The notes: generated by a model from the sequence alone, not told the origin. A stretch of DNA of 64,000 nt from Flavobacterium pisciphilum (GCF_020905345.1 NZ_JAJJMO010000001.1:4898001-4962000), one strand, 5' to 3'; counted from the stretch's first letter, positions 51,229 to 61,179 are shown. A program made the numbers and translations.

Positions 51229-52290
51229 TTATTGTTTTTTAACTAATGAGATACTTCCGTAGTTTGAGGTAAGAACTACTTTATTTTGACCTTTTTTCTT
51301 GTAAAAGCCACTAACATGTTTTGCATTGCTTTTTTCTTCATTATTAGAAATCTGTATCGAAGAATCTGTTTTTATACCAGAATATTTAGTCGAAATATCA
51401 AAATCGAATGCATAATTGCTATCATACCCAATTGACACATCTGAATATCCAGAGCTTACAGTTATATCTTTTGCATTTTGGTTTATAACCCCTATTGCTA
51501 GATTACCATAGTTAACGTCAACATTTAAAGTATTTAAAATTTCACCAATATTCACATTTAAGTAATTTCCTGCTCCTGCAACCGTACCTGTTTTTTGAAA
51601 TTTAAAAGTTCCATAATTACAATCGTATTTTATATTTTGGGAGCCACCCATAACAATATCGGTGTAATTTGTATCAAGATTAATTTTACCAGCATCATTA
51701 ATTTTTAAACCAGAGTAGCGAGCTTTGATATTTCCGGTTTTAATATACTGAATGCTTGAGTTTTGGCAATATTCTATGTGTATTGTATTGGTATTTCCAT
51801 TTAATTTTCCAAGGTTAATTTTACCGTATTTACAAAAGACATCAGCGGTTGAAGCTAAATCTCCAATGGTGATATTTCCGTACTTATTATTCAGCTTTAC
51901 AGTTCCATTTTTTGGTATTTTGATGATGTAATTGATTTCAAAACTATTACTACTCCCTTTGCTTTTGTATGTTGATTTTCCGATGTTAGTAATGGCAGTA
52001 ACCATTGACTTTAATGCTGTAATATTAATATCGATACTGTTTAATTTTTCATTTACCCAGTTTTCGTTATTTCCAGAAACTTTTATGATGACTTCAAGGT
52101 CGATTTTATCTTCATCCCATGTTGTTACTGAGATATTTCCATATTTACTGTCTATATCTATTCCTGCATCAGAGTTAACAATATAGGTTTTTTTGACAAC
52201 TTTTTGTTTTGATAGATAACTATCGTCATTTGCAAATCCTAGGAATGGGATTACAAGTAATAAAATAAGTAAGTTATAGTGTTTTTTCAT
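51229..52290 (-). CDS. Exported DUF4097-type beta-repeat protein
   Basis: The likely start is the ATG at 52290 (MKKHYNLLILLLVIPFLGFA, a signal peptide), overlapping the anti-sigma-like gene by 17 nt; an upstream ATG at 52314 is possible. The protein is 353 residues of repeated short beta-strands with KYGNISV, KYGNITI, KYGKINL, NYGTFKF, NYGNLAI, GYSDVSI and NYGSISL motifs, typical of DUF4097-like adhesin-fold proteins. Function unknown; it shares the operon with the sigma factor. Confidence 0.82.
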   Translation of the reverse strand: MKKHYNLLILLLVIPFLGFANDDSYLSKQKVVKKTYIVNSDAGIDIDSKYGNISVTTWDEDKIDLEVIIKVSGNNENWVNEKLNSIDINITALKSMVTAITNIGKSTYKSKGSSNSFEINYIIKIPKNGTVKLNNKYGNITIGDLASTADVFCKYGKINLGKLNGNTNTIHIEYCQNSSIQYIKTGNIKARYSGLKINDAGKINLDTNYTDIVMGGSQNIKYDCNYGTFKFQKTGTVAGAGNYLNVNIGEILNTLNVDVNYGNLAIGVINQNAKDITVSSGYSDVSIGYDSNYAFDFDISTKYSGIKTDSSIQISNNEEKSNAKHVSGFYKKKGQNKVVLTSNYGSISLVKKQ

Positions 52291-52810
52291 GGGTGCTGTT
52301 TTTAAATTTTTCATTTTCGTCTATACGGGTCAATACATTTTGTAAGAATGAGATACGGGTTTGTAAATTGCTAATCATGGCGTAAATAATTTGTTTGTTT
52401 TCGCCGTTTTTTTGTAATTCGGCAATGATTTTTGCATAATCACCATCCATAGCTTTCATCTGTTTAAGCGCATCATTAATTATTTGCTCATTTTCCGGAG
52501 ATTTTTTGTCATGAAGTTTTTCTAATTCATTGGCAATTAATGCCCCAAAAATCGAGTCGGTCCTTTTGGTTTCTTGTGATGCAAATTTTAATTCTTTTGG
52601 TTTGTGGCTCACATTAAAAAACACAGAGATTCCCAGCATAAGTACTATTGAAGCTGCAATAGCATATGTAATCGAGTAATTTTTTTTAGGTTTTGTTTTC
52701 TTTAGTTTGTTTAAAAAATCTGCTTCATGTTGGGGGTTCATTTCTTGAATGTCCCACTGGTTTTCAAATTTTTCAAATAATTGGCCTAATTCGTCATTTT
52801 CCTTTTTCAT
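52274..52810 (-). CDS. Putative anti-sigma factor, single-pass membrane protein
   Basis: The 178-residue protein has a cytoplasmic N-terminus (ENQWDIQEMNPQHEADFLNKLKK), one membrane span (SITYAIAASIVLMLGISVFFNV) and a periplasmic C-terminus rich in Lys/Glu with predicted helices. No family signature is certain, but size, topology and position 81 nt downstream of an ECF sigma gene fit an anti-sigma factor. It overlaps the DUF4097 gene. Confidence 0.65.
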   Translation of the reverse strand: MKKENDELGQLFEKFENQWDIQEMNPQHEADFLNKLKKTKPKKNYSITYAIAASIVLMLGISVFFNVSHKPKELKFASQETKRTDSIFGALIANELEKLHDKKSPENEQIINDALKQMKAMDGDYAKIIAELQKNGENKQIIYAMISNLQTRISFLQNVLTRIDENEKFKNSTHEKTL

Positions 52811-52891
52811 GTATCTGAATTTTATTTTTTTTAGAGAAGATATGATATCAAGTATCTTCTTTTTATTGGTGTTTACTGACTTATAATTGTT

Positions 52892-53473
52892 TTACACAAT
52901 GTCTTTTTTAGAGGCGACCTCATTATCCTCTAATTTTTTTCGTAAACTACTTTTTGCTCTGTTTAATGTAGTCCTACAATTAGTGTAGCTAATGGCTAGT
53001 ATTTCACTTATTTCTTCTTGATCGTACCCTTCAATATAAAATAAGGTCAACACCATTCGATAGTTGTCTTTTAAATCCAGAATAGCATCCATTACTTGCT
53101 TTACTTTTAGTGAATCTAAATCTATATTTTCTAAAAAGAAACTATCGCTTTCTTCTATTTTGTATAGTGTTTTGCTAAGATCTTCTACTTGGAATTTATT
53201 GTTCTTTTTGTAAAAATCTATACTATAATTAACTACAATTTTCTTAAGCCAAGCACCAAAAGCAACTTCTTGCTTGTAGTCATCAATTTTGGTGAATGCT
53301 TTAAGAAAACCTTCTTGCATAACATCTTGAGCATAGTGTTCGTCTTTTACAATACGATACGCAACATTATACATGGCTTTACAGTACCTGTTGTATACTT
53401 CAAATTGTGCTTTTTGATTCTTTTGTTTGCACAATGTTATTAATTCTTCGATATTTTGATTGGTTATATTCAA
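52892..53473 (-). CDS. ECF-type RNA polymerase sigma factor
   Basis: The 193-residue protein has sigma70 region 2 (YNVAYRIVKDEHYAQDVMQEGFLKAFTKIDDYKQE) and region 4 (LKDNYRMVLTLFYIEGYDQEEISEILAISYTNCRTTLNRAKSSLRKKL), separated by a short linker, and no region 3: the ECF layout. It heads a four-gene operon with a putative anti-sigma factor and two exported repeat proteins, so it probably controls an envelope response. Confidence 0.9.
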   Translation of the reverse strand: MNITNQNIEELITLCKQKNQKAQFEVYNRYCKAMYNVAYRIVKDEHYAQDVMQEGFLKAFTKIDDYKQEVAFGAWLKKIVVNYSIDFYKKNNKFQVEDLSKTLYKIEESDSFFLENIDLDSLKVKQVMDAILDLKDNYRMVLTLFYIEGYDQEEISEILAISYTNCRTTLNRAKSSLRKKLEDNEVASKKDIV

Positions 53474-54144
53474 GTAGCGTCTATTGGTTTTAATTAATGA
53501 CTTAGCTTTTTTTGGTTTGTTACACTTTTTTGTTTTTTATATTAAAAAAAAATAAAATTATTGATTATTTGTGCTTCAATAAAGATATAAAAGGTCACAA
53601 TAATATTAGTCGAAAATATATAGTATTGGTTACAAGTGGGTTGAATTATAGAAATGTTGTTTTGTGAAAAGTTTTTTTTAAAATGCTTAAAGATTTGAAT
53701 TATAGGATATAATTAAATTATACTTTCTTAAAAAACAATTGATATAGTAGTGGTATTAGGTGAAGCTAAAACCTATACATCAGATGTTGATTATTGGGGT
53801 TTAAAAAATATAGGCATTATTAAAATGGCAATCAAAGAAAGTGCTACAGAGCTAGTTGCTTATACACAGAAATAATTGTTGCATCCGAGAGTTATTACCA
53901 AAAATATTTTCGGTATTTTTATATCTATAATATTAATTTAAAATTGCATGATCAGGTAATAAATGGAGTTGGCTTGTAAATCAAAATTCTTGTCTATATC
54001 TGTTTTGGCACAATGATTGTCTATTTTTATTGCTGTGCAAATAAATAGGGGCCTTGCAGAGGTTTTGCTTAAAACGTAGCAGGGTTATCCAATAATTTGC
54101 ATTATGAATTTATTTTTTAATGACAAAACGACTTATATTATACT
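53474..54144. other. 671-nt AT-rich gap between sigma operon and lon
   Basis: No intact gene. It contains a short coding remnant (53732-53875, listed separately). No tRNA or strong hairpin seen. The lon promoter must lie in the last part, but no clean consensus pair was found. Confidence 0.55.
53732..53875 (+). pseudogene. Possible gene remnant (47 codons, no start)
   Basis: A frame without a start codon reads IDIVVVLGEAKTYTSDVDYW, then GLKNIGIIKMAIKESATE, then LVAYTQK and stop. Its amino-acid composition is protein-like and AT-adapted, suggesting the C-terminal end of a lost gene. I do not recognise the family. Chance cannot be excluded. Confidence 0.3.
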
Positions 54145-56598
54145 ATGTCAAATCATAAAATACTTACTATTGACAATCTGTCACTTCAGGAATTTGATTC
54201 TGAAGCCGAATTAATACCGTTATTAACTCCCGAGGATGAGGAAGAAATGAATAATGAAGAATTGCCTTTTTCATTACCAATTTTGCCTTTGCGCAACACT
54301 GTTTTATTTCCAGGAGTTGTTATTCCGATTTCTGCGGGTAGAGATAAATCTATAAAGCTTATAAACGATGCAAATGCTGGTGATAAAATCATTGGAGTTG
54401 TTTCTCAGATAAATGAAGAAGACGAAGATCCATCTAAAGATGATATCAATAAGGTAGGAACAGTTGCGAGAATTCTTCGTGTTCTAAAAATGCCTGACGG
54501 AAATATTACTGTTATTTTACAAGGTAAAAAGCGTTTTGAAATTGCAGAAGTAATTTCGGAAGAGCCATATATTACTGCAAATGTAAAAGAGGTTGAGGAA
54601 ACACGTCCTGAGAAAAATGACACTGAATTTAATGCTATTGTTGATTCGATAAAAGAATTGGCAATTCAGATTATTAAAGAAAGCCCAAGCATTCCATCAG
54701 AAGCAACATTTGCTATTAAAAACATTGAAAGTCAGTCGTTTTTGATTAATTTTGTTTCATCGAATATGAATTTATCGGTAAAAGAGAAACAAGATTTATT
54801 ATCGATAAATGGTTTAAAAGACCGAGCGCTTGAAACATTGCGTTACATGAACGTTGAGTTGCAAAAATTAGAATTGAAAAACGATATTCAATCGAAAGTT
54901 CGTTTTGATTTGGATCAGCAACAACGTGAATATTTCTTGCATCAGCAAATGAAAACCATTCAGGAAGAATTGGGAGGGGTTTCGCAAGAGGAAGAAATGG
55001 ACGAAATGAGCCAGAAAGCCAAAGAAAAAGTTTGGGATGAGAAAACGCAAAAACATTTCGAGAAAGAATTGTCAAAAATGCGTAGAATGAATCCACAATC
55101 GCCAGATTTTGGTATTCAAAGAAACTATTTGGAGTTGTTTTTAGAATTGCCTTGGGGAACGTTCTCTAAAGATAATTTTGATTTAAAACAAGCTCAAAAA
55201 GTATTAGATAGAGATCATTTTGGTTTAGAAGAAGTAAAGAAAAGAATGATTGAACATTTGGCAGTTTTAAAATTGCGAAATGATATGAAATCACCGATCT
55301 TATGTCTAACAGGACCTCCGGGAGTTGGAAAAACATCTATAGGTAGATCTGTTGCTGAAGCTTTAGGAAGAGAATATGTGCGTATCTCTCTTGGTGGTTT
55401 ACGTGATGAAGCAGAGATTCGTGGTCACAGAAAAACATATATCGGAGCAATGCCAGGTAGAATCATCCAAAGTTTGAAAAAAGCAGGGACTTCTAATCCA
55501 GTATTTGTTTTAGATGAAATCGATAAATTATCAAATAGTAATAGTGGTGATCCATCATCAGCTTTATTAGAAGTTTTGGATCCAGAACAAAACAGTGCTT
55601 TTTATGACAATTTCCTAGAAATGGGGTATGACCTATCAAAAGTAATGTTTATCGCTACTTCCAACAATATGTCGGCTATTCAACCAGCTTTAAAAGACAG
55701 AATGGAAGTAATTAAAATGTCTGGATATACTATAGAAGAGAAAGTTGAAATTGCACGCAAGCACTTGTTTCCAAAACAGCTTTTGGCTCATGGTTTAACT
55801 GCAAAGGATTTGACTATTGGTAAAAAGCAATTAGAAAAAATTGTTGAAGGATACACAAGAGAATCAGGTGTTCGTAATCTTGAAAATAAAATTGCTCAAG
55901 TAATTCGTAATGCAGCCAAATCGGTAGCAATGGAAGAAGAGTATAATAAAAAAGTAACCGACGAAGATATTGTTAAGATATTAGGGGTGCCAAGGTTAGA
56001 AAGAGATAAATACGAAAGTAATGATGTTGCTGGTGTAGTTACAGGACTTGCTTGGACAAGTGTTGGTGGAGATATTCTTTTTATAGAATCATTAATATCT
56101 GAAGGAAAAGGAGCTTTGACGATTACAGGGAATTTAGGAACTGTAATGAAAGAATCGGCTACAATTGCATTGGAATATATTAAGGCAAATGCTAAGAAAT
56201 TAGGTTTGAATCCAGAATTGTTCCAAAAATATAATATTCATATACACGTACCAGAAGGAGCAACTCCTAAAGATGGTCCGAGTGCAGGTATTGCAATGTT
56301 GACTTCATTAGTGTCTTTATTGACGCAAACCAAAGTGAAGAAAAATATGGCAATGACTGGTGAGATTACTTTACGTGGAAAAGTATTACCAGTAGGAGGA
56401 ATCAAAGAAAAAATATTAGCAGCCAAAAGAGCTAATATTAAAGAGATTATTTTATGTCATGAAAACAAAAGTGATATTGATGAAATTAAACCTGAATATT
56501 TAGAAGGGTTGACTTTTCATTACGTAAAAGAGATGAGTGAAGTTCTAGCACTGGCTTTAACAGATCAGAAAGTTAAAAATGCTAAAGAGTTGAAGTAA
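54145..56598 (+). CDS. lon: ATP-dependent protease Lon
   Basis: The 817-residue protease has an N-terminal LAN domain (SLPILPLRNTVLFPGVVIPI), a coiled linker, the AAA+ module with Walker A GPPGVGKTSIGRS near residue 390, and the C-terminal Ser-Lys protease with KDGPSAGIAM (Ser near 712) and the catalytic Lys in GIKEKILAAKRA. It degrades misfolded and regulatory proteins in the cytoplasm. It is transcribed alone and followed by a hairpin. Confidence 0.96.
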   Translation: MSNHKILTIDNLSLQEFDSEAELIPLLTPEDEEEMNNEELPFSLPILPLRNTVLFPGVVIPISAGRDKSIKLINDANAGDKIIGVVSQINEEDEDPSKDDINKVGTVARILRVLKMPDGNITVILQGKKRFEIAEVISEEPYITANVKEVEETRPEKNDTEFNAIVDSIKELAIQIIKESPSIPSEATFAIKNIESQSFLINFVSSNMNLSVKEKQDLLSINGLKDRALETLRYMNVELQKLELKNDIQSKVRFDLDQQQREYFLHQQMKTIQEELGGVSQEEEMDEMSQKAKEKVWDEKTQKHFEKELSKMRRMNPQSPDFGIQRNYLELFLELPWGTFSKDNFDLKQAQKVLDRDHFGLEEVKKRMIEHLAVLKLRNDMKSPILCLTGPPGVGKTSIGRSVAEALGREYVRISLGGLRDEAEIRGHRKTYIGAMPGRIIQSLKKAGTSNPVFVLDEIDKLSNSNSGDPSSALLEVLDPEQNSAFYDNFLEMGYDLSKVMFIATSNNMSAIQPALKDRMEVIKMSGYTIEEKVEIARKHLFPKQLLAHGLTAKDLTIGKKQLEKIVEGYTRESGVRNLENKIAQVIRNAAKSVAMEEEYNKKVTDEDIVKILGVPRLERDKYESNDVAGVVTGLAWTSVGGDILFIESLISEGKGALTITGNLGTVMKESATIALEYIKANAKKLGLNPELFQKYNIHIHVPEGATPKDGPSAGIAMLTSLVSLLTQTKVKKNMAMTGEITLRGKVLPVGGIKEKILAAKRANIKEIILCHENKSDIDEIKPEYLEGLTFHYVKEMSEVLALALTDQKVKNAKELK

Positions 56599-56640
56599 TG
56601 TATCTTATTTTAATTTGCAATATTGACAAATAGTAATTAT

Positions 56641-56694
56641 AAAATTCCAAGTTCTTAAACTGATTGTATTTAGTTTTAGGATTTGGAATTTTTT
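56641..56694 (+). terminator. Hairpin terminator after lon
   Basis: AAAATTCCAA (56641-56650) pairs with TTGGAATTTT (56683-56692), followed by TT. The loop is long (about 32 nt). Confidence 0.6.
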
Positions 56695-56787
56695 ATTTTA
56701 ATTTGAAAAGGACAATTTGTTATTTGTCATATTATAATTTTATCTTCGCAGCTGCGTTTTAGTAAAAGATAAAAGCAATATATAAGT

Positions 56788-57810
56788 ATGCTGAAAAAAC
56801 TGGGATTCTTTTATTTATTTACTTTTTGTGCCGTTTCTTACGGACAAATAGGAGGTAAATATACCTATCAGTTTTTGAATTTAATGCCTTCGCCAAGACA
56901 AGCAGCCTTAGGAGGTAAGACGATTACCATTTATGATGATGATGTGAATCAGGTTTTGTTTAATCCGGCAACTTTAAATCAGGATATGAGTAATCATCTT
57001 GCTTTAAATTACGGGAGTTATTATGGAGAAGTAACCTACGGAAGTGGTTCTTACGCTTATACGTATGATCAGCATTTGCAAACTTTTCAGGCAGGGGTTA
57101 CTTATGTAAATTATGGGAGTTTTGATGGATATGACGAAAACGGTCAGGCTACTTCGGACTTTACAGGAAGTGAAGCAGCACTCTCTTTTGGTTATGCTTA
57201 CAATATTCCATATACAGATATACATATAGGAGCAAATGCTAAATTGATTTCTTCTACTTTAGAGAGTTATCACTCTTTTGGAGGGGCGTTAGATTTAGGA
57301 ATGCTTTATATCGATGAGAAAAATGATATAAATTGGGCTTTGGTTATTCGAAATATAGGAACTCAATTTAGTACCTATTCAGGGATTCATGAAAAATTGC
57401 CCTTAGAAGTAATGGCTGGGGTTTCGCAGGAATTGGAAAATGTGCCTATTAGATGGCATCTTACATTAGAGAATTTACAACAGTGGAATCTCGCTTTTTC
57501 AAATCCAGAGCGAGGTACAACAAATATAGACGGGACTACTACCGAAGAAAAGGTGTCTTTTTTTAATAATGCATTACGCCATGTAATCGTTGGAGTGGAA
57601 CTTTTTCCTAAAAGAGCATTTAACTTTCGTGTAGGTTATAATTTTAGAAGGGGTGAAGAATTACGAATTTTAGAACAGCGTAATTTTTCTGGAATGTCAC
57701 TAGGTTTTGGATTAAAATTGAATAAACTAAAGTTTAATTACTCTTACTCCAGATATAGTTTGGGAGCAAATACAAATCTTTTTGGATTGACGATTAATTT
57801 TCAAGATTAA
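56788..57810 (+). CDS. porQ: Type IX secretion system protein PorQ
   Basis: The 340-residue protein has a signal peptide (LGFFYLFTFCAVSYGQ) and an outer-membrane beta-barrel-like body. Its start, GGKYTYQFLNLMPSPRQAALGGK, is characteristic of PorQ, a PorV/LptO relative needed for type IX secretion; FNPATLN is also typical. It places the organism in the Bacteroidota with gliding or T9SS capability. It starts a three-gene cluster with the L,D-transpeptidase-like gene (4 nt) and cmk. Confidence 0.85.
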   Translation: MLKKLGFFYLFTFCAVSYGQIGGKYTYQFLNLMPSPRQAALGGKTITIYDDDVNQVLFNPATLNQDMSNHLALNYGSYYGEVTYGSGSYAYTYDQHLQTFQAGVTYVNYGSFDGYDENGQATSDFTGSEAALSFGYAYNIPYTDIHIGANAKLISSTLESYHSFGGALDLGMLYIDEKNDINWALVIRNIGTQFSTYSGIHEKLPLEVMAGVSQELENVPIRWHLTLENLQQWNLAFSNPERGTTNIDGTTTEEKVSFFNNALRHVIVGVELFPKRAFNFRVGYNFRRGEELRILEQRNFSGMSLGFGLKLNKLKFNYSYSRYSLGANTNLFGLTINFQD

Positions 57811-57814
57811 GTTT

Positions 57815-58414
57815 ATGAAAATATTTTATTTAATATTATTTGTTTGGTCAGGTTTATTTACTACCTCAAAAAACAACTATCAACAAGAAAGTATTAGTGA
57901 TGCTGATGTCACAAGGCTTAATGAGCAGGTAAGGAATTTAAGAGAAATGATTAGTAGTAATTCTAAATACAATACTAAAATCGCTTTCTTGATTGACATG
58001 AAGATAAAATCAGGTAAAAACCGCTTTTTTGTTTATGATTTGGTAAATGATAAAATTTTAGATGAAGGGCTTGTAGCTCATGGATCGGGTTCAGAAACAG
58101 GAACTAGAGGGAGTTTAAAATTTAGTAATTTACCAGATTCAAAGGCTACTTCATTAGGGAGGTATTCAATAGAAAAGGCGTATAAAGGTATTTTTGGGAA
58201 AGCATATAGATTATTAGGTTTAGATCAAACGAATAACAATGCGTTAAAAAGAGCTATAGTTTTACATTATTATTCGGCAGTTCCGTGTGAAGAGCAGGAT
58301 TATTATATTTCAAATAGCCATGGCTGTCCAATGGTTAATGAGGACTTTTTTAAAAGAATAGAAAAACTAATCGATACATCTAAGTCAAATATCATTATGG
58401 ATATTTACTATTAG
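57815..58414 (+). CDS. L,D-transpeptidase-like (YkuD_2) protein
   Basis: The 199-residue protein has an N-terminal hydrophobic stretch (IFYLILFVWSGLFTT) and a catalytic-domain-like region with SNSHGCPMVNEDFF, the Cys of the L,D-transpeptidase SHGC signature. It lies between porQ (4 nt upstream) and cmk, and so probably acts in the periplasm on peptidoglycan. The length and unusual features fit the short YkuD_2 group; activity is inferred. Confidence 0.8.
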   Translation: MKIFYLILFVWSGLFTTSKNNYQQESISDADVTRLNEQVRNLREMISSNSKYNTKIAFLIDMKIKSGKNRFFVYDLVNDKILDEGLVAHGSGSETGTRGSLKFSNLPDSKATSLGRYSIEKAYKGIFGKAYRLLGLDQTNNNALKRAIVLHYYSAVPCEEQDYYISNSHGCPMVNEDFFKRIEKLIDTSKSNIIMDIYY

Positions 58415-58450
58415 AAAAACATAAAACAATAAAAATAATAAAATACTATT

Positions 58451-59143
58451 TTGAAAAAAATAACGATAGCAATCGATGGATTTTCATCGACTGGAAAAAG
58501 TACTTTGGCAAAACAATTAGCAAAACATTTAGAATATGTATATGTAGATACTGGAGCTATGTATAGAGCAGTAGCGCTTTATGCAATGAAAAATGGATAT
58601 ATAAGTGCTGATTCTTTTGATAAAGAAAAACTAGTTGCAAGTTTACCTTCTATTCAATTGGTTTTTCAATATAATGCCGAATTAGGTTTTGGAGAAATGT
58701 ATTTAAATGGAGAAAATGTAGAAAAAGAAATTAGAACGATTGAGGTTTCTAGTTTTGTAAGTAAAGTTGCCGAAGTTTCTCAGGTGCGTTCTAAATTGGT
58801 AGAGCAGCAACAGGAAATGGGGAAAAACAAAGGGATTGTTATGGACGGTAGAGATATAGGAACTGTAGTTTTTCCTGATGCTGAGCTTAAAATATTTATG
58901 ACGGCAAGCGCTAGTACTCGTGCACAGAGACGTTTTGATGAGTTACAGCAAAAAGGAGACAATGTGTCTTATGAGGAAGTATTAAAAAATGTAGAAGAGC
59001 GTGATTATATTGATACACATCGAGAAGATTCACCATTGGTAATTGCCGATGATGCTGTAGAAATTGATAATTCGTACCTAAATAAAGAAGAACAATTTAC
59101 TTCAGTTATGGAATTAGTGAATGATGTTGTAAAAACAGCTTAA
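58451..59143 (+). CDS. cmk: Cytidylate kinase
   Basis: The 230-residue kinase phosphorylates CMP and dCMP. The P-loop is IAIDGFSSTGKSTLAKQL near the N-terminus, VDTGAMYRAVALYA the CMP site, and GRDIGTVVFPDAELKIF the LID region. The start codon is TTG: no in-frame ATG lies near, and the P-loop begins at residue 4, so the TTG is well supported. It follows the L,D-transpeptidase-like gene by 36 nt. Confidence 0.93.
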   Translation: MKKITIAIDGFSSTGKSTLAKQLAKHLEYVYVDTGAMYRAVALYAMKNGYISADSFDKEKLVASLPSIQLVFQYNAELGFGEMYLNGENVEKEIRTIEVSSFVSKVAEVSQVRSKLVEQQQEMGKNKGIVMDGRDIGTVVFPDAELKIFMTASASTRAQRRFDELQQKGDNVSYEEVLKNVEERDYIDTHREDSPLVIADDAVEIDNSYLNKEEQFTSVMELVNDVVKTA

Positions 59144-59210
59144 TTCTTTGCAGATTTCATTTTAAATAGTAGTTTTACCGCCTAATTTTATTTTAAAGAC
59201 AATTCATCTT

Positions 59211-60587
59211 ATGGGAATTAAAAACAGATTGATTATAATGAGCTTTCTTCAGTTTTTTGTTTGGGGAGCATGGCTTATTACAATCGGAAATTATTGGTTT
59301 GGAACAAAAAATTGGGAGGGAACTCAATTTGGTTTAGTTTTCGGTACCATGGGAATTGCTTCTTTATTTATGCCAACCCTTACAGGGATTATAGCTGATA
59401 GATGGATTAATGCTGAAAAATTATACGGCGCCTTACACATTCTATATGCGTTGGTCTTATTTGCAATAGCACAAGTAACAACTCCAGATCATTTTATATA
59501 TGTGATGTTTGTAGCAATGTGTTGCTATATGCCTACAATTGCACTAAGTAATTCAATTTCATACACTTCGCTTAAATTAAATAATAAAAACATAGTAAAA
59601 GATTTTCCGCCTATTCGTGTATGGGGAACAATTGGTTTTATTGTTGCTATGTGGATTACCAATCTAAGCGGAAGCAAAGCAAATGAATATCAATTTTATA
59701 TTGCTGGAATTGGTGCGTTAGTTCTAGGAATTTATGCCTTTACATTGCCAAAATGTGAGCCACAGTGTTTGACTAAAGAAGATGCTTCTTTAGTTGAAAC
59801 ATTAGGTTTGGAGGCTTTTAAGTTGTTCGGAAATTATAAAATGGCTTTGTTCTTTGTTTTCTCTATGTTTTTAGGAGGAGCTTTACAGTTAACTAATGCT
59901 TATGGTGATGTTTTCTTGGATGAGTTCAAGCATTTTCCAAAATATGCAGATTCGTTTGTAATTCAATATTCTACAATTATAATGTCGATTTCACAGGTTT
60001 CAGAAACCTTGTTTATTTTGGCAATTCCATTTTTCTTAAAGCGTTTTGGTATCAAACAAGTAATGCTTATTAGTATGCTTGCTTGGGTGTTGCGTTTTGG
60101 ATTATTTGCTTTTGGAGACCCTGTAAATGGTTTATGGATGATTATTATGTCATGTATAGTTTATGGAATGGCATTTGATTTCTTTAATATATCAGGTTCA
60201 TTATTTGTAGAAAGTAATACTGATTCTAAAATACGTTCTTCGGCACAGGGATTGTTCATGATGATGACCAATGGAGTAGGTGCTGTTTTAGGAAGTTTAA
60301 CTTCGGGATGGGCAATTGATCGTTTCTTTACAAAATCATTTAATAATACAACAGAATTGGCTGGGTTTCTTCAAACGGAGCCTACAAATTCTAAGATGTT
60401 AGAGTTTGTGAATAGTCATGGAAACACTGTTTCTGCTGATGGCGTTTTTGCTAGTGAGATATTAATGAAGGATTGGCATAACATCTGGCTGTCGTTTGCA
60501 GCTTATGCATTAGTTATTGCAATTGCTTTTGCTATTTTGTTTAAGCACAAACATGATCCAAAAGAGATTGAAAATTTGAGTCATTAA
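59211..60587 (+). CDS. NupG-type nucleoside MFS transporter
   Basis: The 458-residue protein has 12 membrane segments and the NHS-family N-terminus (SFLQFFVWGAWLITIGNYWFG; MGIASLFMPTLTGIIADRW). The middle holds YTSLKLNNKNIVKDFPPIRVWGTIG, conserved in nucleoside:H+ symporters such as NupG and XapB. It imports nucleosides with protons. It stands alone and ends at a hairpin. Confidence 0.88.
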   Translation: MGIKNRLIIMSFLQFFVWGAWLITIGNYWFGTKNWEGTQFGLVFGTMGIASLFMPTLTGIIADRWINAEKLYGALHILYALVLFAIAQVTTPDHFIYVMFVAMCCYMPTIALSNSISYTSLKLNNKNIVKDFPPIRVWGTIGFIVAMWITNLSGSKANEYQFYIAGIGALVLGIYAFTLPKCEPQCLTKEDASLVETLGLEAFKLFGNYKMALFFVFSMFLGGALQLTNAYGDVFLDEFKHFPKYADSFVIQYSTIIMSISQVSETLFILAIPFFLKRFGIKQVMLISMLAWVLRFGLFAFGDPVNGLWMIIMSCIVYGMAFDFFNISGSLFVESNTDSKIRSSAQGLFMMMTNGVGAVLGSLTSGWAIDRFFTKSFNNTTELAGFLQTEPTNSKMLEFVNSHGNTVSADGVFASEILMKDWHNIWLSFAAYALVIAIAFAILFKHKHDPKEIENLSH

Positions 60588-60606
60588 TAGAAGATATATT
60601 TTAAAC

Positions 60607-60641
60607 AAAAACCGACAGGATCTAAAATCTGTCGGTTTTTT
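60607..60641. terminator. Hairpin terminator between convergent genes
   Basis: AAAAACCGACAG (60607-60618) pairs with CTGTCGGTTTTT (60629-60640). It ends the transporter gene and possibly the reverse gene. Confidence 0.85.
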
Positions 60642-60663
60642 GTTTTTAAAAGGATTGTTTAAT

Positions 60664-61179
60664 TTATTCCAGTGAAGCAATTAGATCTTCAGTTTGTCTT
60701 TTTTGTTCAGCATATTTTTGTTGCATATCTGAACCTTCTTCCATTCGATTGTAGTATTCTAAGCCTTTGTTAGCGAAGAACTTTTTATGGAAATTGGAGA
60801 TTTGGGGAACTTGTGGAAATAATATATTGAAATTCATTTCGTAATACGCTTGCCATTCTCGTTCGTTTTTATCTAAAACGTAGGGTTTTGTAGTTTTTTG
60901 TTTAACATGAACCATTTCATGAGCAATAAGAATGAGCATTAATTCTAGTGGGAATTCGAAAGTGTTTTCTGGAATCCTGATAATTTGGGGTTTCCCAAAG
61001 TCGCCTTCGGTAGTCATTAGTATAAAACTAGGTTCTGCTTTTTCTCTAAACTCAAATCCTTTGAGGTTAAGATTCTTTAGATTATACTTTTTTAAAAGCC
61101 AGTAAACGGCATTGATAACTTGTCCGTTTTTGTGGAAAGTGTTAACCTTTAATTTTATTTCTTCGAGAGTCATAGCCAT
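60664..61179 (-). CDS. HExxH putative metallopeptidase
   Basis: The 171-residue protein has LILIAHEMVHVKQKTT, an HExxH zinc site, and an acidic helical C-terminus (MEEGSDMQQKYAEQKRQTEDLIASLE). The N-terminal part (YWLLKKYNLKNLNLKGFEFRE) is unlike SprT. It may be a small cytoplasmic metallopeptidase of unknown target. It is reverse, next to the rpsA leader region. Confidence 0.65.
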   Translation of the reverse strand: MAMTLEEIKLKVNTFHKNGQVINAVYWLLKKYNLKNLNLKGFEFREKAEPSFILMTTEGDFGKPQIIRIPENTFEFPLELMLILIAHEMVHVKQKTTKPYVLDKNEREWQAYYEMNFNILFPQVPQISNFHKKFFANKGLEYYNRMEEGSDMQQKYAEQKRQTEDLIASLE

